From assembly GCA_003999685.1 (NCBI GenBank), contig CP021230.1, positions 1 to 64,000 of the forward strand: a DNA stretch of 64,000 nt. Direction: 5' to 3'. The first letter of the stretch is position 1; each line of letters opens with the position of its first letter. The stretch is from Taiwanofungus camphoratus (taxonomy: Eukaryota > Basidiomycota > Agaricomycetes > Polyporales > Taiwanofungaceae). Shown here one piece after another: positions 24,669-34,799 of this stretch. Below the pieces are notes generated by a model. The model saw nothing but the letters and a program-made list of their open reading frames with translations, was not told where the DNA came from and searched no databases. Both the position numbers and the translations under genes were made by a program.

Positions 24669-26286
24669 GGCCGAGGTGCAATGGTAGGTGGGTGCGTTGG
24701 GATTGATTGGTGTTCAGTGATACTACGATGGGATGGTGGCGTAGGTCGCGCAGGTTGAGGTCTACTGTCACTTGGCAAATATATGCATTCTTGTTCTGTG
24801 GGCTCTATAGTATCATAATTCTTTGTGTACGTATGCCGATAGCTCTGGTCTGGCTGTAATGTTGCGTACTTCATAAGCGCGCTGGTAGAGGACTCATCGT
24901 GTGCTCTGTATCGCGGTTACATATCTTCACGGATGGCATGGCATTCGAGGCGAGCATTTGTGCCGTTTCGCTCGCTATTGCTAGTGAAGGTCAATGACTC
25001 CGTTGAACCAACGTTCGCTCACATACAGTTGTATTGATTTTGAGACAATGAGACCGTTACACGTAACACGAATGTTGATGACCGCTTCACTACAGTATGA
25101 CAAGTCAAGCTAGTGAAGTACGATATGTACCTTTGATCAGCGGCAGTTGAAGAGACTACCCAACAATCACTACTGCGCAATGGTATCGACGTCGCTCTGA
25201 TCCTAAGTGATTCCTTTTGGTACAGACCGCGGACGTGAGCGTGACGGGCACGTGACATGACATAGTTTCACCCCTCAGTCGTCGACCACGAACACGGCGC
25301 GACTGAGGTGAGGACCCTTTTCATACGATACGACCCAACGGACTGACTAGAGCACAATGCAGACACGTAATTATAACAAGTATGAATTGTACAGTAGAGT
25401 TGTTGACCACGAACATGGCGTGACTGAGACACGTAACAATTCCTGGCAGAGACATTGTATCAGAGGCTCCAGTATACAACCGTCATAGTGAACGATGAAG
25501 AATGTCTCTCTGACCTGGCCATACCAAAACACAAGTTTGTCTACTCGGATCAAGATCACAGTGTTGCTCCTATCTCGAATAACCATCTGTGAGGTACTGT
25601 AAAGGTTTTACAGCCGGTGCATAAGATACGTACATTTGCACGACCGTAACGCCACCTGCCCTCTTACCATATTTGGAAAAAGCGGATCAGCTTGTCTAAG
25701 GGCTAACATTATTCGCGATACTTGGAAGTGGTCCTTTGCAATAATGTCCTACTCGTGCAATCAGTAAAAAGCTGCGACATCCAGTTCTGTCATGTCTTCA
25801 ATGTCATTCAGAATCTGGAAGTGCCGTTATATCATAGCCGATACATCCGAGTCCGTGCTCATGTTGCCGGACACCAATATGCAGCTCGCTCAACTTTCAA
25901 GTGTCTCGCGCATCCCGTAATGATAGCTGTTTTCTGTTTCTATGTCATCCAACTAACGGAAAGACTAAACATGGCACAAGAATGCAAATTGTATTATCAA
26001 GAATCTATCAGACAGGTTAGCTCATTCTTATAATCGATGACTTGCAAGGAATTTGTTTAAATCGCCAACCGTTTACCCATGGTCTACCGTTCTCGCTCCA
26101 AAGATACTCATAATAGTGCGTAAACGTTTTACGATCACCACCCAATCTGAAACTAGACGAGTTCGTCGCTTACTCCCTTACACTGCCTACCCCACTTCAG
26201 ATTTTAAGACGACGTTTTATCAATGGTCCTCACTCGAACGCGAAATCAACGAACTGCAAGTTGTCAGCATAGGACAGGATCAAGTC
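24669..26286. other. Intergenic region with a short hairpin and its diverged copy
   Basis: No gene is recognisable in this 1.6 kb. At 25273-25308 perfect nine-base arms CCTCAGTCG and CGACTGAGG flank TCGACCACGAACACGGCG, a strong hairpin. A second copy of the loop and right arm (TTGACCACGAACATGGCG, TGACTGAG) occurs at about 25401, but its left arm is lost. The downstream half is AT-richer. Confidence 0.5.
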
Positions 26287-27481
26287 TTAGCCACCCACCT
26301 GCTCTTTACTTGGATATTCCACCATCGATACCTCGGAACTTTCTGCATCTTCTCCATCAAACTCCCGGATCCTCGTCCCTTGCATCTGCAGCTGATAGCT
26401 TTTCCCTTCCTTCTCCACTACAATTTGCATGGTCTTTTTCTTGATCTTAACGTTGGCCTTCATAAACAGACATCCATCCCTCATGTTCTCGGTCAACACT
26501 ACCTCTTTTCTGGCATTGTTGAACATCACCCACTTCGTCCCCACAGCCAGCGCATACAAGACCTTCTCTGGCGTGACGTGTGCTGGGAGGACATCAAAAA
26601 TGGTTCCAGAACCTAACCGTACCCGTCCGAATTCGAAGTCCTCTGAGAAATTCAGGTAAAGTCCACGTGGAGGGAGCATCGTCGTTTTGCCCTGTGCGCG
26701 AAGTCTTACGCCGTACTCGCCGGCAGAAACCCACCCGAAGATTTCACGGAGTAGCGCTGGCGTGAGGCGAGAGCCACGACTACCGGCGCCATTGCGGGCG
26801 GGGCGGTGGTTGCTACATTGAAGAGTCAGTGAGTCCAGGCATAAACCCAAGAACACTTGCGTACTGGATTGCAACGACAGTCGGGATGCCTTGATATGCC
26901 ATCCAAACTGGAGAACCGCTGAAACCCTGCTGGGTTTTAGCTTTGTATTCGAGCTGCTTTGCATAGCAGGCGACACAGATGCCGGAACTTGTCTCAGGTG
27001 AACCCTGGATTCCTTGACTGCGGTAGCCAATGACATTCAGGTCTCCCTTGAGGTGCTCTTCATACGCAAGTTTTATGCTGAAGCTGAAGCTACCTCTGTC
27101 AGTTGTACGAGGGAGAAGGATGGCCCCGTAATCTGCCTCTGGTGTCTGTTTGACCGCATATGCTGCAGACACGCGGAATTCGGATGCGGTTTGGCGTGTG
27201 CCCCCATGGATAACCGTGAGGTCGGCAGAGCGGTTACCAGAAGGGCCGATAAGATTGTGGGCAGCGGTAAGTATCAAATCGTGGGAGGCTCCAGGGATGT
27301 TGATGAAGAATCCGGTGCCATAGTTGCGATCTCCTTCGCGATAGAATTCGAGCTGGACGACCCAGTTTTCTGCGGTCGCCATATGGGCATTCATGAGCCC
27401 GGGACGAAGGACTGCATCAGGAGGATTAACAGACCATCCAGGATGCTGGAGGTCCTCGCCAATGTTCAGTTTCTTGACCAT
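26287..27481 (-). CDS. V8/trypsin-like serine protease with an extra C-terminal domain
   Basis: Exons 27481-26865 and 26812-26287 encode 380 residues. The N-terminal ~240 residues are a chymotrypsin-fold protease of the glutamyl-endopeptidase (V8-like) type: His75 in LTAAHNL, Asp117 in EADYGAILL and Ser188 in GFSGSP form the triad. VVAIHNHRPARNG, spliced across the intron, is the usual substrate-pocket stretch. There is no signal peptide (the start is MVKKLNIGED), so the protein is expected in the cytosol, unlike secreted digestive relatives. The remaining ~125 residues form a mixed alpha/beta tail beginning near GKTTMLPPRGLYLNFSEDFE that I do not recognise. A decayed copy of this tail lies 7 kb away. 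The intron (26813-26864, 52 nt) has standard GT-AG ends. Confidence 0.85.
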
Positions 27482-27785
27482 TTCGGTTTTCTAGTCACGG
27501 CGCGTGCGCAGCTGTTGGAGAACTGGCAGAGCATGGTGTCCAACGCTTATGGTATAAATGGTCACAGAAACCCACACGTGCTGCATGAAATCAACGTCGA
27601 CGCCTGCTACCGTTAGGTGTGCATTTTCTGGAGGCGAGTCTGGACCTTTTCTGCCAAACCTTCATCTTTTGAAGTGACGTGATACACTATCTAGACCATA
27701 TCTACTACGCGTGACAAGCATGCATCAAGAAATGAAACTCTCTCCTCTTCCGGGTTGCAAGTCTCCGACACTGAACCATTGAAAG
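27482..27785. other. Short gap between protease and lectin-like genes
   Basis: This ~300 bp gap lies upstream of the protease and downstream of the lectin-like gene. It should contain the protease promoter and the lectin-gene terminator. I see nothing specific in it. Confidence 0.35.
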
Positions 27786-28631
27786 TCAAAAACAGTAATA
27801 CCTCACCATCGGATAGCACACCATGGGCCTCGGATAGCACACCACCGGTGCCCACACGTAGGGACAGCATTCGGCGCTTGTTCCTGCTACGAACTTGCCA
27901 TCCTTGTCTACCTTCCCCAACTGTTTCACCTCTCCTCCCCCCTCCGTGGTCATGTGCAGTACTGCGTTTCGTCCTGTCAGTATGTATGCTTCAAACGCCC
28001 CGCTCTCCTCATTCTTTACTACCATGAAGCGCCTGAGCCCCTCTTCGAATGCGTGTCTGGCCATGACTTTGTCACTCCAGTTCCCGTCTACTCCCTTGGT
28101 CACGTAATGCATAGAGCTATCGTGGGACGAGATGTAGAACACATGCATCTGTCCCTCGACCACAGTGGTTGAGATGGGACTGCCCGCAATGGGGTCCGCA
28201 GGCAGAACCGTCGAGGTCCAGGAGTTGTCGAGGTAAATGAGGTGTCCCGACGTATCTTGGAAAAAGACACAAACACTCTCGTTTGAGTCGATGGATGCGG
28301 TGAGCATGCCGACGGGATGCACTTTGTAGTGCGAAACGGCGTTGTCTTCGACCCATTCCTCCTCCTCCTCGTCATAGCGGTAGGCCGAGAGAGCAGATGC
28401 GGTGGAAATGCAGATCACGAGGCGGGTGGTGGAGCCAAGGAGGAAAGATGCGGTGGAATTCGGTCGAACGGAAGTGCAGATGAGTTCTTGGTCTCCGAAG
28501 GAAGTACCGGTCCAGAGCTTGGAAGTGAGAGCGGACTGGTCAGTGTAGAACAGGTAGGTGCCCTTACCGTCTGAGCGCACAGCACCACCAGCGGCGAGAA
28601 GGCAACGAGTAAGATCTTGCAATTGGGCCAT
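27786..28631 (-). CDS. Fucose-lectin-like beta-propeller protein
   Basis: This single exon of 281 residues has repeated blade-like units with aromatic/Asp motifs, such as GKGTYLFYTDQSALTSKLW, SVCVFFQDTSGHLIYLDNSW, QMHVFYISSHDSSMHYVTKG and FEAYILTGRNAVLHMTTEGG. These resemble the six-bladed fungal fucose lectins (Aleuria-type) and related sugar-binding propellers. No signal peptide is seen, consistent with the known cytoplasmic fungal fruiting-body lectins. The C-terminus has a 15-bp direct repeat (at 27809 and 27830, 21 bp apart) encoding VCYP twice and is Cys-rich; it may be a recent repeat expansion replacing the last blade. The start is the ATG just before the first blade; an upstream TTG in the frame is ignored. 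Sugar specificity cannot be read from sequence alone. Confidence 0.7.
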   Translation of the reverse strand: MAQLQDLTRCLLAAGGAVRSDGKGTYLFYTDQSALTSKLWTGTSFGDQELICTSVRPNSTASFLLGSTTRLVICISTASALSAYRYDEEEEEWVEDNAVSHYKVHPVGMLTASIDSNESVCVFFQDTSGHLIYLDNSWTSTVLPADPIAGSPISTTVVEGQMHVFYISSHDSSMHYVTKGVDGNWSDKVMARHAFEEGLRRFMVVKNEESGAFEAYILTGRNAVLHMTTEGGGEVKQLGKVDKDGKFVAGTSAECCPYVWAPVVCYPRPMVCYPMVRYYCF

Positions 28632-30734
28632 GATTAAAGTGCTGGATGCGAAACCCCGGGCTAACAAAGCACTCTTATACTAAAATTTGGCTGTCTTTCT
28701 GACCCATTGTCACCTCGAGTTTTTCGATGAGATGTCCCCATTCGTGTATTAGTGTCAGGGCGCCTGTGTATGGCAGGAATTCTCACCTAGTATCGCTCAA
28801 GGTGTTCTATGTAACATGGAAGCCTGTCCACGCTGTGCACGGGCAATTCAAATTCCCTCTCACAAGGAGACTACGACATCCTTGGGATATGGACTTGTAT
28901 CTGTTCATTCAATTCTAAGCCGGCCGTGTCCGTGAACGTTTATCCTTGAAGGCAAGTCTTCCTCTTCCCTGCTCTCGTTAGTTGCGGAGCGATTTATGGG
29001 AACGGGCGTCTGTGCTGATCGCCGATATGTCTCGACAGCAATTGTATTACTAAACCAGAATGTATGTTGGCGCTATGTACATCATATAGCTATTGCCGGT
29101 TCACCATAACGGTATTGCTTTGAGGTGTGTCTTCCGTTTAATCGAATCCTATCTCAGAACTCAGTGGTAGCGGACCAAATACCAGCACCTTCAATTACCG
29201 AATTGACGGTAATGAGCTGAACGCATCAATGTTACCGAGCTCTTCACAGGTGACAGTAGCTTACTCAACGCCACCGTTTATCTCTGCAACATTCGCTCAA
29301 CGCAACTCTTTCCCAGAGCGAAGCCTAACCCTCTTCCTCATGAAGTCTGCGACTTTGACCGCAAAATGCTTCCTGATGAATGGATGACTCCGCCGAGAGA
29401 AGCCTTCCAGGAAGCTGGGACACCCCACCCGTTTTGAATTATCATTATTTAGGGGCCCGGACTTCTCAATAAGCGCGCATAAAGTCTCCGTGACGACGGC
29501 GACACGACACAATGCGGCGTTTTCGCAACGCGCCGCCGTTTTGTTCTTGGCTATGACATTTCATTTGTTAATACGAAGATATGTCAGTGCTTTAGCAATG
29601 GCTACGTCTGGCCGAGCCTGGATCCATCTTCTGGGTACGCTGCACTCCACCGTGCATGGTCACTCCGAGACGGAAGGCAAAGTGATTGCCAGCTCAGACC
29701 GTGAACCCCGTCATCATACATCATTACTATGACTGTCGACGGAATCTAATTATACGATCTGTACGAAATGTATTTGGTACGCTATCACCGACGATGCTCA
29801 CTTTTCTCGAGTCTCCAGGTTCAGCATCTGTCCAAGCATGTCAAGTATGTACTTCAGGTTGTCCGTACGTCGGTCGGCAGACTGCATTTGTATGACTGAC
29901 ACGAGATCATCTCTTCTGGGGTCCCTGCCTGTCAACTGGCCCAGGAGGGACAACAGGAAAAATCAGGGTAGCTCCCGGTGCTACAGCAACTACAGCCAGA
30001 TTTGTAGCACTATATAGTGCTATAGATTGGGTAGGTAACGCATCCAGCTACATCCCTGCATTTTTCCTGGTGGAAGCTCTCCCCCCCATTCCGAATAGAA
30101 AACAAACAAACCATTATCATTCAGAAAGGATTTCTATTCGTTCAGCAAGGAATCAGGTTTCTCAACAGAATCATCCTTGATGAACTGTGGTATGTCGCGG
30201 GTCATAAGATATCCATATTTCATATATGCATGTGTCTCCTTGACTCCTGCAAATTTACGCTGACATGTGTCTCTATAACATCATCTTCATTCACGACACA
30301 AAGGGAAACCTCATGCACTTCTCAGCACGATCATGTGTCGATTGGGGAACATTGAGTGGGGCCCTCTTTCCCATGCCATCATATACAAATGCTGAATATT
30401 GCAGAAAAGTCCAATCAGAAGCCAAGGTATTGATGGGTATCACCCGGTGCGTAGCCTTTAGCAAGTTTGAGCTGTGTCTTAACACATTCATCCATTCCAT
30501 TCTGTCCGCACTGACGTCGCCAATCATCGAAGTCCTATAAGGTTTGAACTCTGTCGACCGTACTATGGAACGCGCTACTATTACAACCAGAATCCGTCAA
30601 GCTTCCCCTCCGCTTTGTAATCGGCTATGGCACAGCGATGATGACAAACGATTCACATGGCTCGAGCAAATCAACATTAAAAGTACACCATGACTTGCGT
30701 TGTGCTTCCCCAGAGCACAAGGCAAGCATACAAG
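28632..30734. other. Intergenic region, no gene recognised
   Basis: About 2.1 kb between divergently placed genes. Small open frames (for example 29490-29732 + and 30265-30540 +) show no motif and no intron pattern. A 14-base palindrome, GCACTATATAGTGC, lies at about 30008. The last 150 bp should include the promoter of the ankyrin-vWA gene. Confidence 0.45.
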
Positions 30735-32511
30735 ATGGCCAATATTCATGACGACGCTTGGAGGGGAACCCTCACTGCCGACCGCCTCAAACAGTATCTC
30801 GCCAACGCCAATGCCTCCCTTATCGACTCGCCCGGTGGTGACAAAGCAGTGACTCCACTGGCCGCTGCATGCTGGCGTGGTCACCTCGATATAGTCCGCC
30901 TTCTCCTCGACAATCCTCACCGCCTTGCGAATCCCAATTCTCTTTCCCTCCATAATCGCACCGCGCTGTTTTATGCTACGTCTCGCTCACCAGCCAAAGA
31001 CCGATGTGCCATCGTTCAAGCCCTCCTCGATGCCGGTGCTGAAATCGATGCCTGCTCCGCTGCTGATGATCTGTACACTCCGCTTATGAACGCCATTGTT
31101 GAGGTGAAAGACAAGGACGTGATCCACACGCTCGTGGACCATGGCGCGTCGCTTGTGGCAAAGAATGGGCGTGGCGAAACGGCGGAGACACTTGCCAAGC
31201 AGTTCGGAATGGAACGCGAACTGCAGCCGCGCAGCAAGAGGAATTCCAGTAGGGCGGAGATCATCGACCTTATTGTGGCGTTGGTGATGTTCATCATCGC
31301 GGTTGTCAACAGCGGCGTCATCAAAGATGTCGTCAAAGGGACAGTGAGCAAGTTATACGGGATTACTGGCGCCAAGGACCAAGAGATTGCCAAGGTTCCT
31401 AGCCATGCTCTCGTCAACCGGAATGATTGTTAACTTTTATGACGTCTAGGACATCGGCGAACCGGATACCGTCGAGGGATTAAAGACCGGTTTGGACTCT
31501 TATGTCGCGGAGAGTGGCCTCGACAAGTTTTTCGCCCCAGGTGATCCTTTCCTGCAGACTCTCGCCGAGAAGGCCTCTGCACTGCGCGACGATCCGACGA
31601 CCTCACTCGGAAGTCCCGAGAACATTAAGCGCCTCACTCGTCTATCCCTCTATCAGCCCGTCATCTACTGCGATGACAGCGGATCTATGGAGAGCGACAA
31701 CCGCTACGAGCACCAGTGCGAGCTCGTCAGCCGGATCGCCCGGATCGCGACCAAGATCGTGCCAGACGAGTTTGGAGTCGAGTTACGCTTCATCAATGCC
31801 AAGCCGAAACACGAAGGCAGTATGCCCGCGGCAAAAGTGGAAGCCGCCATGGCTGCAGTGCGGCCGAACGGGGGCACGCAAATTGGGACCGTCCTTCGTA
31901 ACAAGATCCTGCAGCCGCTCGTCTATGACGTCCTCGCGAGCGGCCATAACCTCACGCGTCCGCTACTCATATGCGTGATCACGGACGGATGCCCTTCGAA
32001 TGAGGGGGCAGAAGAGTTTAAAAAGGCCATCGTAAACTGCCGCCGCCAACTAGTGAATGGCGGGTACGAGCCAACCGCGGTCATGTTCAGTATCAGCCAG
32101 ATCGGAAATGATAAACAAGCGAGGGCGTTTCTCGATGGGCTACGCGGAGACAAGGAGATCGAGGATATATTGTACTGCACGACCGACCAGTTGGACAGCA
32201 AGCTGAAGGAACTGCGGGAGAATGAGAACAGGCTGGAGGAGTGGCTCTTGAAGACATTGACGAACCCAATCATGGGGAGGGACGAAGTCCGAATAAGAGG
32301 AGGACAAATGTCGATGATTTGGATGCTCCGGCGACGGTCGAGATTTCTTGCTCCCATGTATAATAAGTTGCTGGCGCATGCTTGTATCTTTCTTGTACTT
32401 TTCGAATATTCAACCAAAGCGATCTGCATTGTAGTGCCCAGGAATAGAAAATTTTTGGATGTTCCTCAGGCCTCCGACTCAGGGTGTCAATATTTCAATA
32501 TTCAGATCTGA
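30735..32511 (+). CDS. Ankyrin-transmembrane-vWA protein, copy 1
   Basis: Exons 30735-31394 and 31450-32511 give 573 residues. Residues ~35-150 are ankyrin repeats (TPLAAACWRGHLDIVRLLLD, RTALFYATSRSPAKDRCAIV, YTPLMNAIVEVKDKDVIHTL). A hydrophobic helix lies at 176-197 (IDLIVALVMFIIAVV). The second exon is a von Willebrand factor A domain with a full MIDAS site: D295-S297-S299 (CDDSGSM), a Thr in GGTQIG, and Asp in VITDG. The architecture suggests a membrane-anchored, metal-dependent adhesion or scaffold protein; the partner is unknown. An in-frame ATG 45 bp upstream (30690) is possible but has a weaker fit. Compared with copy 2, the ancestral stop after NPIM-RD appears lost (TGA to CGA), adding about 75 residues translated from former 3' UTR. 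Confidence 0.82.
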
Positions 32512-32558
32512 TCGGAGACGCAATACTGCACATGCCAAATCGGAGACATTGTCATCTA

Positions 32559-33077
32559 CAGTCAACTCCCTTTTAACCCATACCCCCTCGGTGGAAGCTA
32601 CGAGCTATGGGTTATCAGGGAGTATGGGTTATGGGGAGACTATTGCAACCACACAAAGCAATTTGGTGGATCAGAAAAGCTATGGGTTTAGAGGGAGTAT
32701 GGGTTTTGAGAGGTATGGGTTACAGCAATCCTAAAAACAATAGCTCGTTTTGAGAAAAACTGCATTGGAGCCAGGTGCCACCTGCCGGCCTCAAACGCTG
32801 CGGCAGATCTGAGAGCCCATCTTCATTCGGACCTACTCATATATTAGTGGCTAGTCTATGTCATTATTTATTCTGTAGAATTTTATCATAGATTTTCCTC
32901 TCCTCATTGTCGCCACCGGTGGGCGCGAACACTGCTATATGAGGATGCCGATGCGCCAACACATCTCACCCGAGATCGCTCCCCACGCGTCGTGCTCGCC
33001 GGAACCACCTGGCTCCAATGCAGTTTTTCTCAAAACGAGCTATCGTTTTTAGGATTGCTGTAAGAGGGAGTTGACTG
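32559..33077. mobile_element. TA-flanked MITE with pogo/Tc1-like terminal repeats
   Basis: The element begins CAGTCAACTCCCT and ends AGGGAGTTGACTG, with a TA dinucleotide on each side (32557-32558 and 33078-33079), the target-duplication pattern of the Tc1/mariner/pogo superfamily. Long inner arms follow: CAATCCTAAAAAC, AGCTCGTTTTGAGAAAAACT and GCATTGGAGCCAGGTG appear in order near the left end, and their reverse complement appears at the right. On the left a ~140 bp segment with repeated TATGGGTT and AACCCATAC motifs separates the outer tip from the inner arm. There is no transposase gene. Confidence 0.85.
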
Positions 33078-33289
33078 TATATCTGTTTATGGTCAAGTAA
33101 CGGAGCGGAGACTAGCGGAGACAGCGGTGGCCGTCCCGAACGCTAATTACTATAGTTTCTCCATATGATACGAAAGTGCCGCGGATCTTACTCTTCATAT
33201 CACATCGTCCTTTGTGAGGAGCTATTTCACTCGAACCGGAACTCTGTGATCTACACACTGTCGACATGGGTCTGCAAATAAGAATTACG

Positions 33290-33715
33290 TTCGCCTGTCT
33301 CGTCATTGCGTGGGTACCGTACCATCGATGTTTCAGAACTCTCCGCAATCTTCTCGTCAAAATCTCGTATCCTCTCACCCTGCATTCTCAACTGGCATCT
33401 ACATCTGCCTTTCAAAGTTGTCTGAAACGATTCCTCAACACCTTCTTTCCAGTCTTCATGAATAACACCCGTCCTTCATCCTCTCGGTCAACGCTGTGTC
33501 GTTTCTGGTTATATTGAACGTATTTCGTACGAAGTGCCGACAGCACCTTATCTCCAATCACCTGTTGCAGGCAGCATGTCGAAAGTGGTCCCATAGCCTA
33601 GGCCTCTATTCGGATGGCACAAGGGTCCTATGCGCGGAGTCTGACGCCGTCCTGACCCCAGAATCCAATCGAAGGTTTTGCACAGAAGTGGTAGAGGTGA
33701 GAGCCACAACTTCCG
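33290..33715 (-). pseudogene. Decayed copy of the V8-like protease C-terminal region
   Basis: The plus-strand DNA aligns by eye with 26315-26790, the antisense of the intact protease gene. Shared landmarks in order are CCATCGAT, a CATCTTCTC/CAATCTTCTC stretch, CTCGGTCAAC, a TTTCTGG block, CGCGGAGTCTGACGCCGT versus CGCGAAGTCTTACGCCGT, and GGTGAGAGCCACAAC versus GGCGAGAGCCACGAC. Small insertions and deletions break the frame repeatedly, so it is not coding. The protease catalytic part is not detectable upstream. It is the remnant of a duplicated gene with the same orientation as the parent. Confidence 0.8.
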
Positions 33716-34799
33716 GAACGCACAAAACGTGTTTGCTCAAGTCCGATGTTGCTTTGTTGAATGAACACCGCCGAGAGAACCTGCGTATGCGACGATTGGT
33801 TGGCCTTGAGACCCTTTTCAGTTGACTGAGCTTCCTGGACAAGCGTTATCGTGTCTATTTCTGACGAAGCGCTCACCACATAAGCATGGAAACTGAACCT
33901 TCCCTATACTTGGGAGTTTTCATGCTAATCATCTGGTCTTTGAGAATCGCCCCTATGACCTCTGTATCCCAATTCTTCTAAACACAAGTTGATAATGATT
34001 GTTGGTATACCAATGGTTAGCCTGAGGGTGGCCATTCCGATACTAAACTTTCCCCTTTGACAAACTCTCATGATTCGCCCTCCTAGTCATTGACGTCAAC
34101 ACAATCTGCTGATGGGAATCCGTTGTTCGCGGACTCTTTGATAATAGCTATACCGGCTGAATGTCAGTGCCGACAGACGCTTGAGCTTGTCTCACGCAAC
34201 ACTTTGCCGGAATTTTCGGATACTAGGGAAGTGTCGACTTGCGTCTGCAGAAACCTGTACTTGCAAGGGGTGGTATGTTTGCAACACACTTTTCTCATGG
34301 AGCATTTCCATTCCTTATTCACAAATTTGACATTCGACAAAGTGAAAGCAGTTCGAATTACACGTTCACTGCAATCTCAAGCTAAAGTGTATCATAACGA
34401 CAACACAGGCGCGAACAGTACACGCTGGCAGTTGCCGGTCAGGTGAGTAGTGCAATTCACTCTGAGGGGAGAAGAAACCATCACAAATTCAGGTGATCAA
34501 CTACGGCGTCGAGCGAAGCGCGTTTGAGAACAACATGCGTTCTTGTCCACCTTCGATAGACAGTCAATGGTTGTCTATGGCTAGACTTGCCCTCTCGAAG
34601 CCTTGCTTGACACTCCATCATATAATCTTAGTAAGCTGTCCTCCTCGAGGCACTTCTCATGACCTTGGTACCTAAACATTTGGTTATTTATATAATTTCG
34701 TGAGTACTGTACCTAGTCTCTTCATAACCATGCACTCGTAACTTGCATAACAGGAGTGTGTGTTACACTGAAGGTCAGGGACGTGTCCTGGCATTATCA
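33716..34799. other. Region between protease remnant and ANK-vWA copy 2
   Basis: About 1.1 kb with no open frame of recognisable family. If the block duplication proposed here is right, a lectin-gene remnant could have been here, but I find no similarity to it. An imperfect hairpin with arms AGCATGGAAACT and AGTTTTCATGCT lies at about 33883-33926. Confidence 0.4.

Noticed and set aside
27014-27616. 200-codon plus-strand open frame
   Set aside because: It is antisense to the V8-like protease gene, which has a full catalytic triad and normal intron; the plus frame has no domain.
31016-31417. Minus-strand frame within the ankyrin exon
   Set aside because: The plus strand encodes recognisable ankyrin repeats and a membrane helix; the minus frame has no motif.
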